Part shown: positions 1 to 8,878 of the stretch, in pieces
Layout: each line of letters starts with the position of its first letter
Numbering within the stretch: the stretch's first letter is position 1
Assembly (NCBI GenBank): GCA_001931905.2
Contig: MSJI02000595.1
Coordinates: 1-18,535 of the forward strand
Source: Cladosporium sp. IMV 00045
Taxonomy: Eukaryota; Ascomycota; Dothideomycetes; Cladosporiales; Cladosporiaceae
Length of the DNA stretch: 18,535 nucleotides
Reading direction: 5' to 3'
The notes under the pieces: generated by a model
Told to the model about the DNA's origin: nothing
The model's input: only the letters and a program-made list of their open reading frames with translations
Database searches by the model: none
Position numbers and translations under genes: made by a program

Positions 1-18
1 ATAACAAGTCAAACTCAC

Positions 19-263
19 CTCATCTCGTAAGTGTCCCAGGTCTTGGAGCCCTCACCGCAAGGGGTCTTGCGGGTGGAGATCTTGAGGTTCTTGGTGGGCA
101 TGCGGACGGGGCCCTTGACGCGGAGGTCCTTGGACTTCGCGCGGTCGATGAGCTCCTGGCAGACCTTCTCGAGGGAGGCGACCTTGCGGGAGGTGAGGGT
201 GATGCGGATCTTGTGGATCTTGGGCATCTCGCCCTGCTGGGCCTTCTTGGGGTCGTAGGACAT
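19..263 (-). CDS. RPS20: 40S ribosomal protein uS10 (S20), first coding exon, partial
   Basis: This is a small-subunit ribosomal protein of the head of the 40S particle, next to the mRNA path. The 81 complete codons match eukaryotic uS10 closely: the family blocks [27 protein letters not shown] and [19 protein letters not shown] are all present. The frame runs into TGA only because an intron begins: the last bases ATGAG are followed by GTGAGT, so the exon ends at 19. The family continues with an IHKRLIDL-type sequence, which must lie left of the window. Family length is about 120 residues, so roughly a third is missing. The start at 263 has A at -3. The N-terminus carries K6 and K7, the area where yeast uS10 is ubiquitinated by Hel2 (K6/K8). 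It is divergent from the CUE3 gene. The identification is essentially certain; the rest of the gene is not visible. Confidence 0.97.
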
Positions 264-702
264 GGTTGCGGTGTTTTGAGGGGATGGGCGATCGCGACTG
301 AGGGTGGGTGTTAGTACTTTTTTATGTGATCGCAGAATTTCTCTGTTTCATGCGACGGTATGTGCGTACCTCGGTCGGTGTATTGGGACTCGGTAACGTG
401 ACGATCGTGCAGAACGAAAGGGCAGTCGTGCGTACTGGGCGTTTTTGCTCAAAGTGATTTCGGCGAGAGCCAAGATTTTCGCGATGGGCTGTGGGGTTGG
501 TAGATGTCGGCCTGAGGCGTCAGGCATTCTTTCGACTTTAGGCTTACAGCCCGTTGATGACGCTGACTGCATCGACAAAACGTCGAAGTGAGCAACGTCA
601 CATTGTTAAGAAATATAAGAAATTCGAACGCCTTTGGGAAGGAAGGTTCGTATTATTTGGTCAATCTTGTCTGAACGGATCTTGCGACATCCCTTCCACA
701 GC
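264..702. promoter_or_regulatory. Shared divergent promoter region of RPS20 and CUE3
   Basis: These 439 bp separate the two start codons and must hold both promoters plus the RPS20 leader. I see no TATA box of good quality. It contains an inverted repeat, GCCTGA-GGCG-TCAGGC, at 510-525, a CCTCGG at 369-374 and the probable RPS20 leader intron. No other gene is visible in it. Confidence 0.6.
298..369 (-). other. RPS20: Probable 5'-UTR intron of RPS20
   Basis: On the minus strand a perfect TACTAAC branch sequence (316-310) is followed 11 bases later by CCTCAG, with the AG at 299-298. The exon then resumes 34 bases before the RPS20 start codon. A plausible donor GTACGC begins at 369, giving a 72-bp intron, the size of the other introns in this window. 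Ribosomal protein genes of filamentous fungi often carry introns close to the start codon. The branch and acceptor are strong; the donor is only fair and other donors further upstream are possible. Confidence 0.5.
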
Positions 703-2661
703 ATGTCTCTTCCCGTATTGGCACCCATACCTCCAGCGAGTGTTCGCTTGAGTCTGGATGATGCGGAATGGCAAGCGTGTCTGGACGCCTGGATCACTCT
801 CGCGCAAATACAGCTAAAGACTCCTGCAACTACCGCAGCCTCTGTGGCATCTTTCCTGCAATCGTACTACAACGAGCTGGCTCATCTTGACCCGAACGAC
901 ACCACATTGAGAAGCTCGAAGGCAGTTTCACTACACAAACTCGCATTCGCCCTCGTACGAAAGACGTTCTCGGAAGCAGACGACCTGGAGGAATTGTTGG
1001 ACTGGGACTTTCTCACAAACCTCTGTCGTTCCCACGTCAAATCGTCTCGGCTTCCTGAACTCATCAGCATTGTGTGGCGAGGGAAGGCTAGCAAGCTTGA
1101 GAACGTTCTACAGAAACGCAAGGATGCACTTATCACAATGTTGGACTCTGGCAGCCCTGGTGTTGCTGAAGCTACCCTGAGCCAAATGGCACCTATCCTC
1201 CGAGTCTCGTCTGAGACTGCAACCTTCTTCATGATTGGCACGGATCTCGTTGATTCTCTCATCAATGGCTACGCAAAGTCTGCTGCAGACAGCACACGCA
1301 AGGCGATCAGCATGACCATCTACCTTGGGCTTGTTGCATGTGTCTCAGGCGAGGCGCCTAATTTCTCCCTGCTCTCTGACCACCTTTACACACTCAAGAC
1401 CCAGGCTGAGGGCAAGCCACCAAATCAGGCTTTGCTTGCAGATGTGATCACGAACACCCCACTTCTCAACAAACTGCGTCGTAGCTTTACTGGAAAGACT
1501 CCTGCACGGCTGGGCAATTTGTTCGACTCTCTGGAAACATTGAGGTCACCCAGTATTGCCAGACCCAAGAAGCACCCTCGACGAAAGGCCGCAAGTAAAG
1601 GCAAAGCCAAGCAGGTTGGCCCAGACCACGAAATCCACATCCACCGCATGAGTTTGATCACGCAAATTCAGGATCTGTTTCCTGACTTAGGCTCCGGTTT
1701 TGTTATGAAGCTACTTGAAGAGTACGAAGACAACGTTGAACAAGTCACCGCACATCTCCTAGACGACTCTTTGCCACCTCACCTCCAATCCCTCGATCGC
1801 AGCGAGCAAGCGCCAGTCTTCGACACCAGCGCCCAATCCGCCGTCGACCACCTCGCACCCAGATCAACCCCACCGCCTCCAGAACCATTCATTCCCGAGC
1901 GGAGAAACGTCTACGACAACGACGAACTCGACAGACTATCAATGGACACATCGCGCCTGCATTTCGGAAAGAAGACCAAATCCACGACCGACCCATCAGC
2001 AGGCCAAACCCACAAATCCGCCATCATGGCCGCCCTCGCGGCCTTCGATGCCGACGACGACGAGCGCGACGACACTTACGACGCGCAAGACGTCGGCGGC
2101 AGCATCGACAATGCGCACCCGGACGGCGAGCCCGGGCAAGCAGCCAAGGTCACCCAGGAAGAAAACGACATGGCGCTCTTCACAACGTACAAGAGCAGCC
2201 CAGAGCTCTTCGGCATGACCTTCGACGTGCGCCGCAGCCAGGCCCGAGCGGCTCTCAAAGCGGAAACGGGAATGACAGACGAAGCTCTCGAGGGCTGGGC
2301 GATCATGCTACAGCGCGATCCGAAGCGTCTCAATCGCTTGGAATCGCAAATCGGCGCTTTTGATGGCCGTCAGGCAACGCTGGCTCGTACTTCGTATCGG
2401 GAAAGTCCTGGTGGTACAGAGACGGAGGACTCGGACGCGCCGGCGGCGGGTAGAGGTGGGTTTCAGGGGAGAGGGCGTGGACGGGGACGTGGAGGAGGCG
2501 GGAGGGGAGGTAGGGGTGGGGGTAACGTTGCTGGGCCGTCGGGTGAGGCTGGCACGTTGGCTGCGCAGAGAAGGAAGGAGGCGAATAAAGGCAGTCGCGC
2601 GAACCATAATAGGAAGGATCAAAGAGCGAAGAAGATGGCTAGGGGTGGTATGCCTGGTTAG
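703..2661 (+). CDS. CUE3: CUE-domain protein of the ribosome quality control trigger complex (Cue3/Rqt3, ASCC2-like)
   Basis: This 652-residue protein has the layout of fungal Cue3, the homologue of human ASCC2. It has an alpha-helical N-terminal half (about residues 1-270), then a CUE domain at about 316-358. That domain starts SLITQIQDLFPDLG and carries the F-P motif and the C-terminal di-leucine (VTAHLLDD) that contact ubiquitin. An acidic, disordered stretch follows, with an RGG/RG-rich tract from about residue 584. The basic tail is of the type NHNRKDQRAKKMARGG. In yeast, Cue3 acts with Slh1 and Rqt4 (RQT) to split collided ribosomes, and its CUE domain reads ubiquitin on uS10. The frame is open further upstream, but 703 is its first ATG and has A at -3. 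No intron is needed. The alternative is an unrelated CUE protein; the C-terminal tail argues for Cue3. Confidence 0.85.
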   Translation: MSLPVLAPIPPASVRLSLDDAEWQACLDAWITLAQIQLKTPATTAASVASFLQSYYNELAHLDPNDTTLRSSKAVSLHKLAFALVRKTFSEADDLEELLDWDFLTNLCRSHVKSSRLPELISIVWRGKASKLENVLQKRKDALITMLDSGSPGVAEATLSQMAPILRVSSETATFFMIGTDLVDSLINGYAKSAADSTRKAISMTIYLGLVACVSGEAPNFSLLSDHLYTLKTQAEGKPPNQALLADVITNTPLLNKLRRSFTGKTPARLGNLFDSLETLRSPSIARPKKHPRRKAASKGKAKQVGPDHEIHIHRMSLITQIQDLFPDLGSGFVMKLLEEYEDNVEQVTAHLLDDSLPPHLQSLDRSEQAPVFDTSAQSAVDHLAPRSTPPPPEPFIPERRNVYDNDELDRLSMDTSRLHFGKKTKSTTDPSAGQTHKSAIMAALAAFDADDDERDDTYDAQDVGGSIDNAHPDGEPGQAAKVTQEENDMALFTTYKSSPELFGMTFDVRRSQARAALKAETGMTDEALEGWAIMLQRDPKRLNRLESQIGAFDGRQATLARTSYRESPGGTETEDSDAPAAGRGGFQGRGRGRGRGGGGRGGRGGGNVAGPSGEAGTLAAQRRKEANKGSRANHNRKDQRAKKMARGGMPG

Positions 2662-2962
2662 GTGATTTTTTGGGCGTGTAAGAGGGAGGGAGAAGTTGTT
2701 CGTGGAGTACGATACGGGTTCCACGAAACACATGAAGATAATATGACGAAATTCATAGACATGCATGGCACTCACACTCAAGTCATACCCCAACGAACCC
2801 TTCGCATGAGCAAAACAGTTTCAATGCCTATAGTAATTCGTAGAACAAGCAAAGAGTCCAAAAGAACCTCCAAGCAGAACAAGCAATCCCAAGACCCAAA
2901 CTCCCTCCCCTCCACTATTCTCCAAAGTCCTCAAAAAAACCAAAAAGGCGCCCAAAAAGTTC
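2662..2962. other. Convergent intergenic region, no gene seen
   Basis: This is the 3' space between CUE3 (plus) and the secreted protein gene (minus). It is AC-rich on the plus strand in its right half. The overlapping open frames have no recognisable protein character. It presumably holds both 3' ends. Confidence 0.6.
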
Positions 2963-5900
2963 TCAAGGCAGCGCACCCACGCATTCATTCAGCAACCCAT
3001 TACAAACAACCATCAGCCCGGGTTCAATCTTGGTCTCGCGCCAGGAATACGTCTTGGCCTGCTTCGCGTTGAGCATGTCCACTGTCCTCAAGCGTCAGTA
3101 TCCAAATCTCAGACAAACAAGTCCCTTCGTCGAAAGTCGCGGAAAAAAACAGATCCTCAAGAGGGTATTAGGAGAATACTCACAGCCCTGCATGCCCACA
3201 AACGCCACCGCGCCCCCCGTCCCCACATCCCCACTCCCCATACTCCCCACCTCATAATACCTGTACGTGAACATATTGGGCATCACACTATCATACGCCA
3301 CAGTAAAGTGATAGATACTCTCCTGCACCATCGCCCTCGCCAAGTAAAACTCATACGTGACCTTCGTCCCCCCCTCGATCTGGTACCAAATCCCCTGCCG
3401 CCGCGAGTTGTTGCCGTACATGTAAAGATCGTCGAAGAAAGGCGCGAGCACGTTGTCCGGGAAGCGCGTGCCGGGGTAGGGGAATTGTTTGGCCAGGAAT
3501 TGCGCCGCGCCTTGGTTGAGGGAGATGTAGCCGTTGGTGCTGGGGTAGGTGCGGCGGGAGGTTGTGCCGTAGAGCGTCATATCGAAGGGCAGGTCGAGTT
3601 GGCAGTAGTCGTCGTCGTTGGCGATGTTGGGAGGGCCGCCGAAGTCGCAGGGCGTGGGGCTGGGGAGGACGAGGTAGTCGGAGTAGGGGCTCCAGCTGCT
3701 TGTGGAGGTGGCGGAGGTCGAGGAGGGGGAGGAGGTGGTGGTTGTGGTTATTGTGGGGCTTGTTGTGGTTGTGGTGGTGGTCGTTGTTGGCCCCTCGTAT
3801 GGGTCTGGAACCTCACTGCTCGTGGATGATGTGGAGTCTGAGCTGCTTTCGCTGCTGGTAGACGTTGCGGTCGTCGTCGTAGTCGTTTCATCCGGATATT
3901 CCTCAGGTACCTCGCTAATGGAGGCAGACCCCGATGAAGACTCGCTCGAGCTGACCGAGCTTGAACTCATTTCAGCGCTACTACTGCTTGTAGTCATCAT
4001 AGAGGTCGTTGAACCAGGCACCATAGAAGAAGAAGCAGTACTCGACCAGCTCGACGTGCTCGAACCATCCGGATATATCGGAGGCCCGGCAATTCTCACA
4101 GCCATGTTCCCTACTCCTACCCTATAAGAAGTTGGCGTCGGCTTATAATAGCAAGTTTCATTGTCCAGTATCACCACAGAGCCGCATCTGGGGTCAAAGT
4201 CGCAAGCTTGGATGCAGGCAGTAAACGACAAAAACGCCGGGGGAGCGTAGGAGTCGGGGAATGAGTCCATGTTGCAGTAGATTTTGTAGGCATTGCCCGC
4301 CGCGTTGACATAAGTGCTGTCGTTTCCTGCCGGGCAAGGTTCAGGCGAGCTGGTGTAGAATGGCGGAGTGACTATGGCGGAGGAAGTGCTGGACGTGGTG
4401 ACGTCTGGATACACCTCGGGGCCTGATGAGGATGGAGTGATTGTTGGCAAAGGAGACGAAGTGGTGGATACGGTTGGTTCGTCGGCGTAGGTAGGTGGTT
4501 CGGAGGAACTGGAGAGTGAGGAGCTGGACGGACTGGGAGTGCTTGACGCCGAAGGAGGCGTGTATTCAGGAGGCGTTTCGGCCGGTGAGCTGCTTGAGCT
4601 TGATGGCGTCGAAGAAGGTGTAGAATTGGACATCATACTGCTAGAAGTCATCATCGAGCTGGTGATGCTCGGGGTAGTGTAGATAGGCGGAGTTTCGGGA
4701 GCAGATGATGTCGAGCTCGCGGGCGTTGAAGTCCCAGGGCTGCTACTGGACATGGACATGGATGTAGACATGGACATGGACATCGAGCTTGACATTGAGC
4801 TAGACATTGACACGGACATGGACGTTGACATCGAAGTGGAAGTCCAACCGTCGCTCGAGCTAGAGTCTGAGCTAGATCTGGAAGTCGTCTTCTCATACGG
4901 CGGATTGATCGGTCCAATCGGCGAGCCCGAAGAAGCAAACGTGATCGAGTAAGACGTCGAGATGGTCGAAGAGCTCGTCATGCTAGGAGTCTGAGATCCA
5001 TAGGAAGGTGGCTGGCCGGCAAATGACGAGCTCGAACCCATGAACGAGGAACTTGAGCCAGGATATGCAGTCATCGAAGAAGACGCAGCGGGCGATGAAG
5101 AGCTCTGTGGCGGTGCGGAAGATGACATCGAGCGTGAAGATGACATACTAGATGCCGGTGTCTGAGTATAAACGGGTGGAGTGGAAACAGAAGGCGCAGG
5201 CGAAGAGGACGAGGGTGCCCACGAAGATGAGGAGGATTGACCAGGGTATTGACTAGGCGTAGTTGGCCATGACAGAATGTAGCTCGTTGTAGTAGATGGA
5301 ATATACGGCGGAGTAGGCGTACTGGCCGAGGGCCCGGCTCTGCTCGAAGAAGTGCTGCTGACCGGTTGATACGAGTAAGGAGGAGGGCTTTCCGAGGTGT
5401 ACGGTCGAGGACCCCCGCTTGACATGCTTCCAATTGTGATTGACGACGAAACGCTGACGGTACCAGTCGAAGCTACGAAAGTAGAGCTCAGAGGGTTCAC
5501 ATCATCGCACGGTTTGGCGCGGAGAACGATGGGTGTCCATGACCGCTGCGGCTCCATTGGACCGATGAATTTGGCCAGAACCTGTGCGTTATCAATGAGA
5601 CCGACAGGAAGCTTGTAGAACTGCGCTCTGCCGTTGGTAAAGCGAGGGCTTGTCCAGTTGAGAACGCCGTCTTTGAATGTGAACGTGGTGCTGATGGATC
5701 CAGGCGAGTGTGCGACTGCGAAGGGCTGATTCTGAACGTTGAGATTGGTCGACAGGTAGCTGCCGTTGACAGTCATGAGCTGGCCATTTCGAATTTTGTA
5801 CTGCCCAGCTGATAGCGGATTAGTCGATGTGTTGCCGTTCAAAGTCAGCCAGGAGAGCGGTAAGGTGTCGCGAGGTTTCAATGGGTTGTAGACTCCATCT

Positions 5901-6127
5901 GGTTGGATTTCCAACACGAAAGGCGTTCCGCCGTTATATGCCGCATCGTCGTATGGAACCGGGACCACTGTGGTCGTCGATTGAATGATTGTTATGGATC
6001 GTGTTCCTGTGGTGTAGATGGCGCTGCAAGTGCTGGCGTATCGCGTGATTGTGATCACTTCTGCAAAGGCGTCTCTGCTCAAGAGCCCGGTCGAGAGGAA
6101 AAATGCAGCAGCTTTGCGAACGAACAT
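2963..6127 (-). CDS. Secreted Ser/Thr-rich protein with PAN-like and NIDO-like domains
   Basis: Spliced model: 6127-3184 and 3081-2963, 1020 residues. The 102-bp intron has donor GTGAGT, branch TACTGAC and acceptor ACAG. Splicing replaces a junk tail with one ending CVGALP, and the total length stays in frame. Residues 1-22 are a signal peptide (hydrophobic core, likely cut after AFA). Residues about 23-210 form a compact N-terminal domain with Asn-glycosylation sites, resembling an uncharacterised domain of fungal secreted proteins. A long Ser/Thr/Pro linker follows, then a Cys-rich PAN/Apple-like module from C598 to about 680. After a second Ser/Thr linker comes a beta-sandwich-like C-terminal domain from C827. 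Its signatures, STNGYISL and VLAPFFDDLYMY, recall NIDO-like domains of fungal surface proteins. No C-terminal hydrophobic GPI signal or membrane segment is seen, so it is probably secreted or wall-associated and heavily O-mannosylated. An adhesion or carbohydrate-binding role is inference only. Confidence 0.88.
4749..4860 (-). repeat. Ser-Met / Ser-Thr low-complexity tract inside the secreted protein
   Basis: On the plus strand GACATG/GACATT-like hexamers are repeated in a run. On the minus strand this gives an alternating Ser-Met/Ser-Thr stretch at about residues 423-460 (SMSMSTSMSMSSSS). It behaves like a degenerate coding minisatellite within the first Ser/Thr linker and is probably variable in length between strains. 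Confidence 0.75.
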
Positions 6128-6714
6128 CTTCGCGCCAGGCGCAGAAGCGCTCTTGCGGTCGTGGTTGTCGGATGTCGCTGATGTTTAATCTTATGCTGTA
6201 AGTGATAGTAGACCTCTACACTTGGTCAGTTGCTCTTTGGGAAAAGACTTTTAGCAATGCTGAAACGAATGACAGAGTTAGACGCGCTCTTGCACATCAG
6301 GCGTGTAAGGCGTGGCAGAGACCGGAACATCGTTGCTGGTCAACCATCTGGATGTTGCGCGCCAAGATTAGTCTGGAATGAAAAACACTACAAGAGGGAT
6401 CTGGATCGTATGGCGTGTGTCAATTTCCTAGCTGGAATGCAGCCGACGAGAAGAAACCGAAATGACACAGGAAATGGTACAGGGGATTTGGTCTGCCATG
6501 AGTTTTTTTTTGCATTCAAACATCGTAAGTACGTACCGGGCTTTGAGCCATCTGTCTTCCCTTGATGGCTGTTCAAGCATCATCAACATCGAAGACGGCC
6601 AACTCGTGCGACCTCCAGCAAGAAGCGGCCCGTGCCTTTATAGCATAATCGAGGTCATTGCGGGTATGGTACATTTCAACATGATCTGATTTATTTGTTT
6701 ATCATCCTCCTCGC
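6128..6714. promoter_or_regulatory. Upstream region of the secreted protein gene and 3' end of CCT6
   Basis: These 587 bp lie between two minus-strand genes, so they hold the CCT6 3' end (right) and the secreted-protein promoter (left). There is a T-run at about 6505-6513. No credible coding frame or RNA gene is visible; the two largest frames here lack protein character. Confidence 0.5.
6690..6695 (-). terminator. CCT6: Poly(A) signal AATAAA of CCT6
   Basis: A perfect AATAAA hexamer on the minus strand lies about 20 bases after the CCT6 stop codon, within an AT-rich patch. Fungal 3' ends do not depend strictly on this hexamer, so its use is an inference. Confidence 0.4.
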
Positions 6715-8337
6715 TTATTCCTCTCCACCACCGGGCGGGCCGGACTTGCCCATCTGTCGAGCCTTGAGCATCTCATCACACAGCAGAAGGTTGCTGGCAA
6801 TTCCGGTGGAGCTCGCAATGCTGTTCCTCAGCACTCTGAAGCTGTCGTAAACACCCTCTTGAACGGGATCCATCTCCTCTCCTGATACCAGATCCAGACC
6901 AGCAACATGGCCCTCAGCGTGGGCGTCCTGCAGCGCAGCGAGCGAATCTTGAATATCGTGGCCACTGTTCGCAGCGAGGGTCTTGGGAATGACCAGAAGT
7001 GCATCGGCGAATGCAGCGACACCCCACTTGGCCTTGCCCTTGACGGTCTTGCCGAACTCGTCTGAATTCAGACGCCTTGCGCAGGCGACTTGGAAGGCAC
7101 CAGCACCAGGAACAACAGACTTGTCTACGACAATGTTGTAGACCGAGCGCAGACCATCACGGACGGCGTCCTTGATCTGAGCAATAGTGTGAGAGTTGGG
7201 ACCCTTGAGAAGGAGTGTCACAGACTTGGGCTCCTTAACCTCCTCGATGAAAGTGTACTTCTCCTCGCCGATCTGGTGCTCGTAGACGTGGCCGGCCCAG
7301 CCGAGGACGTCAGGTGTGAGGTCGTCAGCGCTGTTCTGTGCCGTGCCGCCGCAAATGAGCTGCAGGCGCTCCATGTTCCTTCTCTTGGCGCGGCGGAGCG
7401 CGAAAATGCCGTTCTTCACCAAGACGTCGAGAGACAGAGGGTCGATACCCTTCTGGTTGACAATGACGAAGCCCTTCTTGGGGTCATCGCCGCACACCTC
7501 CTTCTTCAGCTCGACAATCTTGCGGAGCTTGTCGTCGACGAAGCGACGCTCAGATTCCACGAGCTTCTCGCGCTGCTCCGCAGAGTTGTAGTAGAAACCA
7601 GAGTTGATCTCGCTCTTCTCGTACTCCAAGCTGACGTTCAGGGTAAGGATGAAAGCGTTACGAACGTCCTTGGGCATGTCGGGGTGTCTTGCGCCGTGGT
7701 CGAGTGCGAGACCGCGAATGAGCTGGGTGTCGGCCGCCAGTCTGTGTTGCATAGTCATGATCTCAACCATGTGAAGATCGGGCTTCTCGCCCTCCTGGTA
7801 GATAGAGAGGACGGCATCGACAATGTCCGGGGTGAGCTGCTCGGCAAGGGTAGAGTTGATCTTGGTCGACAATGATGTTCTCGCAACCGACAGCAAAAGC
7901 TCCCTGTCGACATCGCGCGCAAGCTTGAACTCGTCCAGGAAACGCAGAGCCTCGGTCTTGGCCAACTCGTAACCATCGGTGATGACTCTGGGGTGCAGAC
8001 CCTCGGAGATGTATCTGTTTGCCTGCTTCAGAAGCTCGCCGATCATGAGCACGACGCTCGTTGTACCGTCACCGCAAATCTCATCCTGTGCCGTTGCTGC
8101 TCTTGCGATCATGACTGCGGTGGGGTTCTGAATCTGCATCTCCTTCAAAAGCACGGATCCGTCCTTGGTGAGCTTGATTCCACCAGATCCGTCGACCAAC
8201 ATCTTGATCGTGCCAGTAGGACCCAAGTTGGAGGCGAGCACTGCCTGAAGGCCCTCACCGGCGGCGATGTTGACACTCAAGGCCTCGCCTCTGCGGCGCG
8301 ACTCGGCCTTGGGGTTGAGAAGTTGAGCTGCCGACAT
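6715..8337 (-). CDS. CCT6: T-complex protein 1 subunit zeta (TRiC/CCT chaperonin)
   Basis: One of eight paralogous subunits of the cytosolic group II chaperonin, which folds actin, tubulin and other proteins with ATP. The 540 residues are the full family length, with no intron. The nucleotide-binding motifs are in place: NLGPTGT near residue 37, LTKDG near 56, GDGTTS at 89-94 and VVPGAGA at 408-414 (Ala at this place is also found in other CCT6 proteins). Subunit identity comes from the zeta-type start ([10 protein letters not shown]), [37 protein letters not shown] and [11 protein letters not shown]. The ATG at 8337 gives the family N-terminus exactly. It is divergent from NOP56, with which it shares the upstream region. 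Confidence 0.98.
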   Translation of the reverse strand: MSAAQLLNPKAESRRRGEALSVNIAAGEGLQAVLASNLGPTGTIKMLVDGSGGIKLTKDGSVLLKEMQIQNPTAVMIARAATAQDEICGDGTTSVVLMIGELLKQANRYISEGLHPRVITDGYELAKTEALRFLDEFKLARDVDRELLLSVARTSLSTKINSTLAEQLTPDIVDAVLSIYQEGEKPDLHMVEIMTMQHRLAADTQLIRGLALDHGARHPDMPKDVRNAFILTLNVSLEYEKSEINSGFYYNSAEQREKLVESERRFVDDKLRKIVELKKEVCGDDPKKGFVIVNQKGIDPLSLDVLVKNGIFALRRAKRRNMERLQLICGGTAQNSADDLTPDVLGWAGHVYEHQIGEEKYTFIEEVKEPKSVTLLLKGPNSHTIAQIKDAVRDGLRSVYNIVVDKSVVPGAGAFQVACARRLNSDEFGKTVKGKAKWGVAAFADALLVIPKTLAANSGHDIQDSLAALQDAHAEGHVAGLDLVSGEEMDPVQEGVYDSFRVLRNSIASSTGIASNLLLCDEMLKARQMGKSGPPGGGEE

Positions 8338-8878
8338 TTTGTAAGGCCCGAAAGTCCAGATGTCGGGGTGGTATAGCTCGTTGTAATGGAAGGTGGTGGT
8401 GGTATTGGCGGTGTAGGATGTATGTTATATTTAATTATCACACAGCGACGTCTCTCACATTCGCTCCCCCTCCACAGGACAAACAGCCCAGCAGCACTTT
8501 TTGGCTGGCGCCCGCTTCTTTCGACTCCAGCCCGCCGCAGCCAATGGAAAGCAAGCCGGTTTGCAGCCTCAGGCCGCAACCGCTGGGGTGCACCTGCAGC
8601 ACAAGACGAAATCTCCGGCCCGGCGGTCACTCCCGCCTGCAGCTTTGGATTTTTCTGAGCAGCTTATACCACGCCCGCCGACTTTTGAATTGACGACGAT
8701 TTCCCTGCCGACCAACGATTGCGACCACAGCACCCGTCCACTTCCCTTCCACCGCCTCTCGCAGCACTCGGTGGGCTCAGTCCTTTGCTGGACGACTATT
8801 AATTACTTCGCGCCTCGCCATTCTTCAGGCGCGCAATCCCCATCCCACCCGCACACCGGCAGCAGATAATCCGCCAAA
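8338..8878. promoter_or_regulatory. Divergent promoter region between CCT6 and NOP56
   Basis: 541 bp separate the two start codons. It contains an AT-rich patch near 8421-8440, a CCAAT pentamer at 8541-8545 (possible Hap-complex site) and a GC-rich middle. There is no clear TATA box for either gene. The open frames in it on both strands read as non-protein sequence. Confidence 0.55.

Noticed and set aside
2308..2793. 161-codon minus-strand frame across the CUE3 end
   Set aside because: Antisense of the RGG tail codons, rich in Pro/Thr/Ser; CUE3 C-terminal sequence is family-like.
3308..4127. Plus-strand frames of Val/Gly/Glu-rich sequence opposite the secreted protein
   Set aside because: Produced by reading Ser/Thr-rich codons in antisense; low complexity throughout.
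7090..7875. 261-codon open frame antisense to CCT6
   Set aside because: Leu/Val/Glu-rich shadow of a certain gene with no family resemblance.
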